Shown here one piece after another: positions 13,401 to 22,365 of a DNA stretch of 64,000 nucleotides. A model generated the notes under the pieces. It had not been told where the DNA came from. It saw nothing but the letters and a program-made list of their open reading frames with translations, and ran no database searches. This DNA is from Telmatactis stephensoni (lineage: Eukaryota; Cnidaria; Anthozoa; Actiniaria; Isophelliidae): contig JALIZF010001922.1 in NCBI GenBank assembly GCA_029948255.1, positions 124,001 through 188,000 on the forward strand. Reading direction: 5' to 3'. A program made the position numbers and the translations under genes. Each line of letters starts with the position of its first letter. Positions within the stretch are counted from its first letter, which is position 1.

Positions 13401-16400
13401 GGTCTATGCCAACATGAGAAGCTTTATAGATCTTCATTAAATTTGACTTCTTTATCTTCTGGCCCTGGTTATACAAAGGGTGATAGTTCTATCTGCTGCA
13501 TAAAGGCGCTGTTAGATGCTGAAACTTGTCTCGATCACCGACGCAAGACGAGTTTCATAAGGGGTGGTACATGTTCAAATTTCATCCTGAAACTTGTTCG
13601 CAACACAAGTTTCTGTTGCAGGAGTAGAAAGCAGTTCTACTTTTTGTGAAACTGTCTCATAAAACTGACCCGAGGAAAGTTTCAGCTAAATGAACATGTT
13701 ACACAATGCAATGTGTTATGAAACTCATCTCGCAACATCGACTGAGGCAAGTTTCAAAAAAAAACGTTTCAGCGTGCAAGAGTGGCTTAAATGATACATT
13801 TTGCTATCTCATGCAAAATGCCAATATTTTATCCACTGAATAATTAAGGATTTATCTAATGGTATCCACCCATAGAGAAACTGGGCCATGATCTTAAAGA
13901 CAATGATTATTGCAACCCAGCAGTACAGTTAATATTCCTTAACTTAGCAGTGATAAGCTTTTTTTTACACTGGCAATAAAACATCTAGTCAGAATACTTA
14001 CTTGTTGAGAGACCTTTTACAGCTTCAATTGGTTTTGCTACTTTATCATCTAGTAGTTTAAGGAATGGATCTCCCACAAGCTTTTGCAATTGAGCATCTG
14101 TGATATCATTTTTTAATTGATCGATCACAAATTTCAGATCTTTTCCTAGTAGGGAGTCAAACTCCTACAAATTAAAAAACTATAATTAAAAATGTGCCAC
14201 AATCAGAAAGAGAGTACCCTGCTTGGCAGAGCAAATTAGGAAAGTTCTGCCAAGCAGGGTAGAAAAGAGAGTAAAGTGTATTCAACATAAGTACTGAACA
14301 TTACAAGCTAAATGCAGAATGACACTATGAAACAATGGAAAAAAGGATTTTGTACTATAAGTACTATTTACATTTAGTACAGTTTCATGCGTATAGAGCA
14401 GATGGCTGTGAAACAGACTACGCCGCCATGCCATAAGACCATGTCAGTGCCATGATTTCTATAAAAGCATTTGAAATCCCTGCCATAACCATGCCGAGAC
14501 CATGCAGTGCTGTTTTCACAGTCATATATAATCTACTCTATTGAAGAAATCTACTCTTGAAAGGTAGAATTGTCTCAACTAGTCTCTTAAAATAATGTGA
14601 TAAGTGTTTCTGAAGACTCAGAATTAATTAACAAAAGTTAAACTCACATCTACAGTTTTATTAATAAAATTTGATGTCTCCTCTACAATGCCTGTGCTGG
14701 TCTTTTTGGCTTTATCAAGAGTTTTACTCAAGTTGTCATTACACACAAAGGTCAAAAGTACACCAGCACTGAAGAAAAAAGTGAAATGCAACTATTAATA
14801 AATGTTATTAGATGGTACATGTATGTACTAAGTAAAGATCTCATGGACCCAGGGGAGGGACTCCATTGTAAAAGGATTGGGTATGCTCATTGTCTCTCTT
14901 AGGGGTAAAAATCCATGATTTGGTATCTTTTAGGGTGTTAAAATTGAAGTTTAGAGTTTTTGTATTTCCTGGTATCTTTTAGGGTATCAAAAGAGCCAGT
15001 TGCTTTTCATGTTTTACAATTGCCCACAAGGAGTTTAGGAGCTTTAAAAATATATTTAAAGAATAATACTCAAGATAGAAACAGTTTAAACAGTTTATGT
15101 ATTTTTTGTTGTATCTCTAAGGAGTTAAAACTTGTCCAGCCATGCCCTTCTTAAAAGACTTCCGGTATCTTTTAGGGGTATTTTTGAAACTCACGAGCAT
15201 ACCCGATCCTTTTATAATGGATCATGGGTTGGAATCATGGATCCAGTTGGATCTGGTTTCAGTGTGGAAGGTTGGGGTTCGATTTCCCAGCCAGACCAAC
15301 ACTCATGGTCTTTAATGACTGAAGAGGTGCTGCCTTTGCATTTACATCATTTCTGCAAATAGTTAGACCTTCATGCCTTCTCAGATAAGGACATTAAACT
15401 GTAGGCCCCATCAGTGTATTCTTTATTATCATCAATGTACTAGGCCAAATAACAAACTGCCCTCTCGAAAACGCGCCATTCAGCGGGCAAAAATTGAATT
15501 TGATGGGCCGCAAATACATTTGCAGCCCTGTTGCTGATTGGCTGAGAAGGCATCGTGCGACAGCCTAGTATATTGATGATAATGATTATCCCTGCACTTG
15601 GGCACAAATGAAGCTACTCGGGCCACAAATAAAGAATATGCCCTCCAAAAGTCATACATGTTATTGTCCTATTGGTATTATAGGTAGAATCAGGAGCAGG
15701 TATGGCTCAGTTTGTTAATGTGTGGCATCCCAAGCGAGAGGTCCAAGTTCGATTCCCAGTAACCTCACACACTTGTTTCGACTTCTTTCTATTCCAAGTA
15801 GCTTTAATAAGTTTTAAATACCCTTAAAACAGAGCACTATAGTAAGAGGGGGTAACATGCACATCACTAGTCTCTGATCAAGTTTATTATTCAGTCAAAT
15901 GATGATTATTATGAGCTACTGATTGATGCTCCTTTTTTACCTTTATCTATTCCAACTATACAACATTAGATACTTACAACATAAGAAGTGCGATAAGGCA
16001 GAGAATTAATCCAAAGACAGCCCTTTTGCAACCATCTCTTGGTGATTCCTTCTGAGTCATCTCTCCTCCACAGTTACCACAACATCGGCAACAACAAAAA
16101 CAGAATCCAACGATGGGCATGATTATACAAAACAGTATTCCAATAGCAACCACAACAATCATTCCAATAGCATAGCCCTTGATCACCTTTAGAAAATATA
16201 TAATGAAATTATTTTTGGTTTGCAAATTCTTAAACCAGTTTAATTTTTTTGCTGCTATTGTTTTATATTCATTGTCACAATTTGGAACCATAGAACTGGT
16301 TTGAAAATTTTATATCAGTACATCATCTTAAAACACTTAATATGGATAACAAGAAAATGTAACTTTACATACATCATTTGGTATATCCACTTTATCCATG

Positions 16401-19400
16401 CCGTCATTTAGAAACTTGCCTGCAAGCTCTATAAAATAAATACAAACATATTAGATTACTATAGACAACTTTCAAAAATGGCAGCCTAGTAAATGAGAAC
16501 AAAGCCACAAAGGCCTCATATTACCAGAAAATAAGGGCGACACTTCTATTGCTATCAAAGATGACTCGTGTTCCTCTTCCTTTTGAAATACCTATTTTCT
16601 GTGTATTTTACAGGATTTACATGTACTTAGACTCATTTGATGCCATAATGATTTTGGAGGCCTTTCAGGCCTCGTTCTTGTGAACAATGAGCCCACCATT
16701 TTTGAAAGTCATCTATACATGTACACATGTACACCAATATTAATGATCAGCTCAGTCTGATCTTTGAAAGAGATTTACAAAAGCAGAACAGTATATTATT
16801 AGTCAATTTTAGAGCAGATTTTGTATGACTATGGAAATGGCACAATGGAAATCACTACCGTAACGTAGATCTTTATATCGGATAAAGATTTTTGTTCACT
16901 TGCATAAACTTTAACTTGGATTTTCTAAGCCAAAAATAGTCAAACTTAGAAAATTCTCAGACTGGTCAAATGATAATTGACAACTAGATGTTTGATAAGT
17001 AATAATAAATTGTAAAGAACTCAAGAGCGTGTTATATCATGTCTAAAGATCCTCACCTTTAGCTCGGATCTTTATAGACCCTTATCACGCTATCGTGACA
17101 TTATAAAGTATTTGATTTATTGAAAAAACGAATTAAGTATCAAATTCATCACATCGATATTAGTAAAATTGCAGAGTTTCATCAAGATTGTCCTTAAACT
17201 GATGAAGTTATGAATTTTTTAAGCTAAATATTCTTGTGGAATTTTTGTAAAGAAATGTATGTGTTTAGCATGATAACGAGGCTCGCCATGCATGTGATGC
17301 CCGTCCCCATGCATTTCTTTGTAAAAATGCTATGTTTTAAAAATTCATATCTTTGTCAGTTTAAGAGCAATCTCCCAAAAACTTTGCAAATTTACAAATA
17401 TCGATAAGACAAATTTGATAGTGAATTCCTTTTTTCGATAAATTAAATTATTTATAATGTCATGCCAGCGTGATAAGGGTCTATTCACTGATATAACACA
17501 CTCTCAAGTTCTTTATAGTTACATAACTTACAAATGATTTCATATGAATATTAAAAAACAATGTTTCATGACACATTCATATCACAGCATGAGGTAACTT
17601 ATTTGAATACATTTATAGTCATGGAATTGATTACTTCCTCATTATATCAATCAGTATAAGATATATAAACATTGATAGATTAACAAGATGATACTTTCTG
17701 CCAATGCACATTGTATTGATTGGCTATGGTTGTTTATATGGAACAGCATACATGAATCATGATGGCATTTGAGTCCAAAGGTTAAAGAAAGCTTAAGCTT
17801 AAGCTTAAGCTTATGGTATCAATATGCTACATCACGTTTGATGACATATTCTTTTATCACAAACTTAGTCTAATAGGCATTTTGTGATTTTAATGTTTTC
17901 CTATTACAAATATTTTGCACTTGCAATGTTTTCCTATTACAATCCTCTTAAGAAATATGCTTCTTTACTATAAAATGATTCAATTAGGAAGACATGAATA
18001 AATAATCACCTTAAACAGATAATCATATTTTTCAAGAGGGCTGTAATTTAAAAACACCAAGGCAAGTGAAAAAGGTATTTCGAATCACCAATTTTAATCA
18101 TTTTGTTTAACATAAAATAGCTTGATATAAAGGCAACTGCCCTTGCAGATGAAGTTTTTAAAGTATTCACTATAGGAAAATACATAACTTAATAGCCTTG
18201 CAGAAACACATTATTGACTAATAAAACAAGAACTGTATGTTAGTAATATCCATCACAGTGGTTCTCAATAGATTTCTAGTATGTACAGTAGCACAAATTT
18301 GAGCATAGGTTAAACTGAAGCATGGTTTACACGACAACCTATTTAGGGCACGGAACCTGCAAATTCTGGCACGTGATTATTTTTCAGTAGGGTACCCCTA
18401 TCAGTCCAACAAATTTTCCATTCGCATGACGATCATTATTAGTGCTGTGCACAAAATAATGGGCCCTAGTGCCCAGAATTAGGAATGCTATGCCATAAAC
18501 AGGTTTTTGTGTAAGTTGGGCTTACGGTACCCTGCTTGACAAAGGTTTTTTGTCTCCTCAACGAGAAGGAAAAGGAATCCTTTGCAAGCATTGCTGTTGG
18601 ATTTTCAGTCAAGCATGCAAATCAGTGAAGGAAACAAACTTGTCGCAACCAAATGTAACCTCACTTCCTGTATTACGGCAGAAAATAAGTATTGCATATT
18701 GTCATAGGCAGGCTTGAACAAACAAAATATGGAAAAATTAAATTAAAAAATTGTTGTTTTATGTAAAGAACTGTAAAATGAAACTAATTTATGAATGGAA
18801 TGAAACTAATTTTCATAACTGTTGTTCAAATTTTATGGGACTTTCTTTAATTTTTCATTAATATTATTGAAGGGCTATTAAAATGTCACACAGCCAAACA
18901 ACTAAAAAACAATAATATTGAACCATCAACGAGGAAGACGACGATATTTTGAAAATTTGATGCAACTACATTAAGAGAATAGAGTATCGTTGAATTTCTG
19001 GTAGAAAAAAAGAGAATCAAATGTTTGTAAGTTGAAAGTGTAAATAATTGGCTCCAAGGAGAAATGAAATTGGTTATGAATGCTCCTGTTTACTGCGCAG
19101 ACTACCTTGTTTTAGCAACAGGAACGATTGCATGCTAAAGTAAGTGATAAATATCGACAATAAATCCCATTCTTAAATTTATCAAGAAATTTCCTAGAAC
19201 TATATTCGGAAAATAAGAATTAATAAAATGAGTTGATTATCAAAAATCATACTACTCGATTCTATTTACTCGAAGGCCTCTTTTGAAGAATGCTTTCACG
19301 ATGAAGGTCATCGGAGACGACAGAAAACTGTCGAAAACCGGCCCACAAATTGCAGATAAACTGTCTAACTTCAGAATTTAATGCGTAAGGTATTCTAAGT

Positions 19401-19643
19401 ATTTTAACCTTGAAGCTTACCCCATGGATCTTTGTTAAGAACTGTGCCAATGAAGGAGTTTGCCAAAGAGTACCAGGGACCCAATCCTTCATCATCGTAC
19501 GTCGTCTTTAACGAACTTTTAAACTCGCTTGTGTCCTTTTCTGACCATATTATAGTTCCATTATCAAGAGCTTCGTTTCCAGAGGTCGTTGAATAGCCAG
19601 CAAAACATATAAATAATACGAAAAGTTTGATGAAAGGGTGCAT
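435..19643 (-). CDS. prom1-like: Gene A: prominin-like pentaspan membrane protein, complete, 22 coding exons
   Basis: Coding exons in transcript order: 19421-19643, 16373-16428, 15978-16186, 14648-14768, 14002-14164, 12787-13070, 12248-12311, 11727-11803, 10944-11023, 10180-10332, 9297-9423, 8489-8815, 7700-7819, 6991-7074, 6641-6694, 5627-5704, 2777-2845, 2172-2261, 1615-1736, 1244-1273, 970-1005, 435-504. All junctions are GT-AG, phases agree throughout, and the total is 2637 nt, or 878 residues plus stop; vertebrate prominin-1 is about 865. Visible features are a signal peptide (1-22), TM1 about 98-122 followed by the family's cysteine-rich motif CCCRCCGNCGG (124-134), TM2 about 148-172, TM3 427-452, TM4 478-502 and TM5 796-818, with two large N-glycosylatable extracellular loops between. 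Prominins organise cholesterol-rich membrane protrusions. The odd part is a very basic C-terminal tail. Family assignment is firm; orthology to PROM1 versus other prominins is not resolved. Confidence 0.93.
1615..1736 (-). CDS. prom1-like: Gene A exon 19: TM5
   Basis: The exon encodes TM5 beginning FWLAIG and ending in the conserved KLAKHYR membrane-exit motif, then an acidic cytoplasmic stretch (ESDFDEY) of the kind found after TM5 in prominins. It leaves in phase 2 at GTAAGT. Confidence 0.93.
2777..2845 (-). CDS. prom1-like: Gene A exon 17: short exon recovered by comparison with gene B
   Basis: The exon is 69 nt, phase 0/0, with a TTCACAG acceptor and a GTGAGT donor. It encodes a stretch containing SYKDRVLGWG that matches SYLNRVLGWV in gene B exon 20, also 69 nt. 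Without it the protein lacks the conserved segment before the last extracellular cysteine pair. The reading frame stays open with or without it, so an automatic model could skip it. Confidence 0.85.
3891..4154. mobile_element. MITE-like inverted-repeat element
   Basis: The left arm begins ACAGCTATTTCAAAAA and the right arm is its approximate reverse complement ending TTTTTGAAATAGCTGT, with about 150 bp between. There is no coding capacity. The structure fits a non-autonomous DNA element; the family was not identified. Confidence 0.6.
5395..5555. mobile_element. Palindromic element (GGATAGAAGGATATTTGG arms)
   Basis: Two arms of about 70 bp are near-perfect reverse complements around a short centre with TCGCCTATCGGCTC. 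Diverged members of the same family lie at 3475-3610 and 12100-12225, recognisable by GACTGAGTTAG...AAATATTTTC-type ends. Confidence 0.6.
5875..6012. mobile_element. MITE with CACTCATCACAGAAA arms
   Basis: The left end CCACTCATCACAGAAA is mirrored by TTTCTGTGATGAGTGG at the right end. A larger diverged relative occupies 61698-61960. The element sits in gene A intron 15 and contains no coding sequence. Confidence 0.6.
6060..6352 (-). mobile_element. tRNA-derived SINE, copy 1
   Basis: Read on the minus strand it starts with a tRNA-like head that has a box-A-like GTTGGCCGTGTGG and a box-B-like GGGTTTGAGTCCC. A conserved body with TTGTTCTCTACCATGCC and AAAATCAACATG follows. The same head and body occur at 8934-9213, 36990-37270 and 39845-40066, which defines a SINE family rather than a tRNA gene. 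Confidence 0.75.
7985..8217 (+). repeat. TTTA/TTTG/CTTA tetranucleotide microsatellite
   Basis: About 230 bp of TTTA units with interspersed GCTTA and a run of TTTG, in gene A intron 12. The three long open frames over it (runs of YLFI/CLFI) are artefacts of the repeat. Confidence 0.95.
8489..8815 (-). CDS. prom1-like: Gene A exon 12: large second-loop exon
   Basis: This is a 327-nt, phase 0/0 exon covering residues 520-628 of the second extracellular loop, including the conserved NCRKN cysteine and an FNIS sequon. Gene B encodes the same stretch in three exons whose lengths (95, 85 and 147) also sum to exactly 327, so two introns were lost here or gained there. Confidence 0.93.
8934..9213 (-). 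mobile_element. tRNA-derived SINE, copy 2
   Basis: Same family as copy 1, in gene A intron 11, with the box-B-like GGGTTCAAGTCCC in its head and the CTTCTGCTGGCA(C/G)TCACACTCACTAC motif at the distal end (plus-strand sense). Confidence 0.72.
9297..9423 (-). CDS. prom1-like: Gene A exon 11: TM4
   Basis: The exon encodes TM4 (FCFIFASFLMLLTTLCFIVG) and the start of the second extracellular loop, with the conserved Cys of the VCEP motif. Splice sites are CTCAG at the 5' side and GTATGT at the 3' side; phases are 2 in and 0 out. Confidence 0.93.
10180..10332 (-). CDS. prom1-like: Gene A exon 10: TM3 and second cytoplasmic loop
   Basis: The exon encodes W-Y-A-G-V-G then a long aliphatic run (LLLLIVVLMALGLMCG) and the CG-x-CG-(H/Y)-D-(K/R)-x-ATP-(S/T)-x-RG loop characteristic of prominins. 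It enters in phase 2 from exon 9 and leaves in phase 2. In gene B this exon is fused to the preceding one. Confidence 0.93.
10369..10446 (+). repeat. CAT/TGT trinucleotide repeats
   Basis: A compound (CAT)n-(TTG)n-(CAT)n tract in gene A intron 9. The non-coding sequence to 10676 that follows ends in five tandem AAACT units, like the tail of a retroposed element. Confidence 0.8.
11208..11412 (+). mobile_element. tRNA-derived SINE, diverged copy
   Basis: Begins AAGGGTGGCCGAGCAGTGAGAG, a tRNA-like box A region, followed by a box-B-like ATTCGATCCCC and a body with TTGTTCGCTCTCTCCC. It belongs to the SINE group seen elsewhere in the window but is more diverged. It lies in gene A intron 8. Confidence 0.6.
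12372..12628 (+). mobile_element. Foldback element shared with gene B intron 22
   Basis: The ends carry GTCTCTGTACTGTGATATAA and its rough complement near CTCTGTCCTCTGATATAA, and the centre has AGAGCAAGAGAAAAGCAAGC. The same element recurs in opposite orientation at 47122-47416, between gene B's last two exons. Confidence 0.65.
13502..13788 (+). mobile_element. MITE family with GCTGAAAC / GTTTCAGCGTG ends, copy 1
   Basis: Internal motifs such as GACGAGTTTCATAAGGGGT and GGAAAGTTTCAGCTAAATGA are shared with 61003-61508. The ends are inverted repeats around GCTGAAAC. It lies in gene A intron 5 and has no coding capacity. Confidence 0.65.
14216..14260. repeat. Perfect 15-bp hairpin
   Basis: ACCCTGCTTGGCAGA at 14216-14230 is exactly reverse-complemented at 14246-14260 across a 15-base loop, 52 bases upstream of gene A exon 5 in transcript order. 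No T-run or other regulatory sign accompanies it. Confidence 0.7.
14394..14540 (-). mobile_element. Palindromic MITE (AGAGTAGATTTTGTATGA family), copy 1
   Basis: About 146 bp with self-complementary ends. Related copies lie at 26569-26713 and 52236-52384, and a fragment at 16810-16862. All share TTTTATAGACAACA-type centres flanked by GGCAC / CACGGC repeats. Confidence 0.65.
14850..15218. mobile_element. Inverted-repeat element with AAAAGGATTGGGTATGCTC ends
   Basis: The left end CCATTGTAAAAGGATTGGGT is mirrored by ACCCGATCCTTTTATAATGG at the right end. Internal GGTATCTTTTAGGG repeats also occur near 2985-3115 in inverse order. It lies in gene A intron 3. Confidence 0.65.
15698..15850 (+). mobile_element. 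Second tRNA-like SINE family
   Basis: It carries a TATGGCTCAGTTTG box-A-like start, a GGTCCAAGTTCGATTCCC box B, and a tail with ACACACTTGTTTCGACTTCT. A degenerate relative with the same TTGTTTCGACTTCTA motif is at 62672-62840. Confidence 0.55.
15978..16186 (-). CDS. prom1-like: Gene A exon 3: TM1, cysteine-rich motif and start of TM2
   Basis: This 209-nt exon encodes the diagnostic prominin block: the hydrophobic TM1 (IGMIVVVAIGILFCII), then CCCRCCGNCGG, then a short charged cytoplasmic loop and the beginning of TM2. It starts in phase 0 after TTTCTAAAG and ends in phase 2 at GTAAGT. Gene B exon 3 has exactly the same length and phases and the matching CCRCCGQCGG motif. Confidence 0.95.
16460..16717. 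mobile_element. MITE with TATAGACAACTTTCAAAAATGG ends
   Basis: Terminal inverted repeats of about 22 bp at 16460 and 16696-16717 bound roughly 260 bp without coding potential, just upstream of exon 2 in gene A intron 1. Confidence 0.65.
17010..17520. mobile_element. About 500-bp inverted-repeat element in gene A intron 1
   Basis: The ends AAAGAACTCAAGAGCGTGTTAT and ATAACACACTCTCAAGTTCTTT are inverted. Further in, ATCACGCTAT / GCGTGATAAGGGTCTAT and the AAATTCAT arms also pair imperfectly. There is no open frame. The rest of intron 1 (17521-19420) is AT-rich with only a short AAGCTT tandem at 17795-17815. Confidence 0.6.
19421..19643 (-). CDS. prom1-like: Gene A exon 1: signal peptide and N-terminus
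   Basis: The start codon is the ATG whose complement lies at 19641-19643. It opens a hydrophobic leader (FIKLFVLFICFAGYS) followed by a polar, N-glycosylatable mature start (NGT). The exon ends after one base of a glycine codon (phase 1) at a GTAAGC donor. The paralogue's first exon ends at the same phase after a similar DP-x-YG stretch, which supports both the start and the boundary. Confidence 0.85.
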
Positions 19644-20537
19644 TTTGCTGTCCGTGAAGTTCGTAGTGAACAGTGCTTCAAATGAGATCGAGACAGCTCA
19701 AACTGTCTCGGTCGTTCCTTGTCTTTTCAGCGTCTAGTGCTCAACCCAGAAATGAAGAACGTATCCTATGACACAAAAGAACACGTAAGATTGGAGATAT
19801 TAACAAGAAACCCACATACTACGTTCAAAAAATTTTTGTCCTCTTCTTCTTCGCCAGTCATGCATTCATAAACTTTGTAAATGATGTTGAACTTGACATA
19901 ACTATTGCTTCATCAATTCTCGCACTAAAATAAACTCACGGAAGAGTCTTCACCTTTAGGAAGGTTCTCAAAATACGAGAACAGCTGGGGTTAGTGGAAA
20001 AAGTAGACGAGAAATGCACAAACAACCACTCCAAGCTCGTTGAAATCAAATGTGTCTTCGCTATTTTGATCAATTCGATATTTCTCCCAACTAGAATGAC
20101 GTCACGATGACGTTTACTACAATATTCCGCAAGCTGCCCGAAGTTAAAAGAACTTTTGAAATTAAAATGGCTGTAATTTCTTGAATATAAACTTGATATA
20201 GTATTGTAGTAGACTCCTGAATACTTTATGTACTGAGAAACGATTTCGTTTTAAAAAGAAACACACCGGGCAAAAAATTCAATTCATGGCGGAGTCACAG
20301 AAATAAGGCGATTTCACTGGATGCCAGTTTTTACCCAACTCTTAAACTAATGCACTATTCGATGTTTTATTCTACATTTCCTGTGGCCAAAAATACAGAG
20401 TATTCCATTTATGATTTACTAAAAGGATGAATTATAAATTCGACTTTATTTTGGTAACCATGAGATGACGTCATTTCTTGGAATGGAGTCAAATATAAAA
20501 TTTGTTGTCAAACACTACCATAGCGACCTTTCATTGC

Positions 20538-20886
20538 CTTACAATGAGCTTTTATCAGGTATTTTTAAATTCGTAAAACAGAAAAAGAATTACCATAGCT
20601 GGAAAGACAGCGAAGTTTGAAGGAATTAAATCCAAAACAATCGAGAATATGAATTTTTGAAAAGTGTGAATTTGTAAGAAAACCTTTGCTGGTAGACATC
20701 TCTGATGCTGCGAACGTTTTCATACAAAATTTCGATTTCGGAAAATTCATATCTTCGAGAGTTTGAAAGTTACTTCATTCAAACTTCACAGTTTTACTAA
20801 TTTTGACGTGTTCTTTCCAGCTGTAGTAATTATATTTCTGTACTGTGGCTTTTGGCCAGTTACATGATAAAAGCTCATTACAAAGG
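20538..20886. mobile_element. Foldback MITE (ATGAGCTTTTATCA ends), copy 1
   Basis: Inverted ends ATGAGCTTTTATCA and TGATAAAAGCTCAT bound it, with long imperfect internal complementarity. A closely related element lies in inverse orientation at 29420-29783 in gene B intron 5, sharing CATAGCTGGAAAGA and TTTCGATTTCGGAAAATTCA-type blocks. Confidence 0.75.
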
Positions 20887-21499
20887 CTTACCGAAGGATT
20901 AATTCTTCAATCGACAGTATGCTTGTTGTGGCTGTTCAAAGCGTTCGGTCAATGCAAAAAAATAACACGATCTCGAGAACTTGCACGCTAACTGCTGTGT
21001 TCTGTTTCCAGTTACCACTTTCGCATCAGTCAATTTCTCCTCTGGTAGTTCGCAACTGAATATTGCTCTACGAACAAAATTATTACATAAAACCGGAAAA
21101 TATCGTTAGCTTCCTGATAAATAGCATCCTTATACTGATCATTCATGTTCGTGTCAAAAGCTAAGTCCAATTAAATTGGAAGATTTTGTTTGCATGCAGT
21201 AAATTGAAGATGTTTTTGAGTTGTCTGTCCTCTTATTGGCACACTATTGACGTCATAAAATGTTCAAAACTCAAGTGGAATCACGAGCGCAGCAACAAAA
21301 ATATTAGTTGAGATAAAAGTTAAAAATCCTTTTCAAACAGGGCAACAGAATGAGCTAATCAACCAATCAGATCTCGAGATTAGTATCATGCAAGTGTTGT
21401 AAAAAACTAACTTTTTCTACGTTAGTCACTGATTAATATTTTTGTTTCACAAGCAGTAATTATGTTGAATTCTACATTACGTAATTATACATCTTGTGT

Positions 21500-21690
21500 T
21501 TCTCCTCTCCTCTCCTCTCCTCTCCTCTCCTCTCCTCTCCTCTCCTCTCCTCTCCTCTCCTCTCCTCTCCTCTCCTCTCCTCTCCTCTCCTCTCCTCTCC
21601 TCTCCTCTCCTCTCCTCTCCTCTCCTCTCCTCTCCTCTCCTCTCCTCTCGGACCCTCTCCTCTCGGACCCTCTCGGACCCTCTCGGACCC
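21500..21690 (+). repeat. TCTCC pentanucleotide array ending in TCTCGGACCC units
   Basis: About 30 pure TCTCC units are followed by a short higher-order TCTCGGACCC variant. All overlapping open frames (SPLLS / RRGEE) are repeat artefacts. A long polypyrimidine/polypurine tract like this can adopt triplex structure, but nothing here shows that it does. Confidence 0.95.
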
Positions 21691-22175
21691 TCTGCCGGCC
21701 CTCTATCAGTTTCTTTGTCATTCCCGTGGGCCACATTTGGTTGCCAAAGTATCATATCATTTGCATGTGTTTAGCAAATGTTCACTGAGACAGGAACATA
21801 TAACAGGCACTACGTACAGCGTACGTTCCCAAGAAGCAGGAAGAAATATATAGCTCTTAAGTTTTTTCAATGCCATGCAGATTGCCTCGATCTGTTTCTG
21901 GTTTATATATAGTGCCCTGGACAGAATTCTTCTGGATTGACCCTTTCCTCAATAAAAGGAACCGAACCAGTGATCAATCCAGATCAATCACAATGATTGA
22001 AATTATTTTGGTGAAAATGACAAAATGGAACTTGCAAAAATGGCACCCGGGAAAATACGTACCTGAAAATAGACATTGCACTTTTAAACGGTAACTAATA
22101 TTTAGCGTCGGTAGTTCCTTCAGCTGAACGCTGGTCTCCCAGCATGCAGGAAGCCGACGGTGCGCTCTTCCCTCC

Positions 22176-22198
22176 TCCCCCCCCCCCCCCCCCCCCCC
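22176..22198 (+). repeat. Poly-C run
   Basis: More than 20 consecutive C, flanked by CCTCC. The minus strand is G-rich and could form a quadruplex. Length in the assembly is likely unreliable. Confidence 0.85.
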
Positions 22199-22257
22199 AT
22201 CCATCAGTGCTCCGTTTTAAGGGTATTTAAAGCTAATTAAAGCTACACGGAATGGAA

Positions 22258-22365
22258 AGAAGTCAAAGCAAGTATGAGGTGATCCGACAGAGAATTGAAC
22301 TCGGGACCTCTCGCATGTCAGAAAGCCGCGCACTCAGAACTGAGCCACACTTGCTTGCACTTGCT
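22258..22365 (-). mobile_element. tRNA-like SINE head
   Basis: On the minus strand it has GTGGCTCAGTTCTGAGTGCG (box-A-like) and GGTCCCGAGTTCAATTC (box B) at tRNA-like spacing. The loops do not give a convincing cloverleaf, so a retroposon head is preferred over a tRNA gene. Confidence 0.5.
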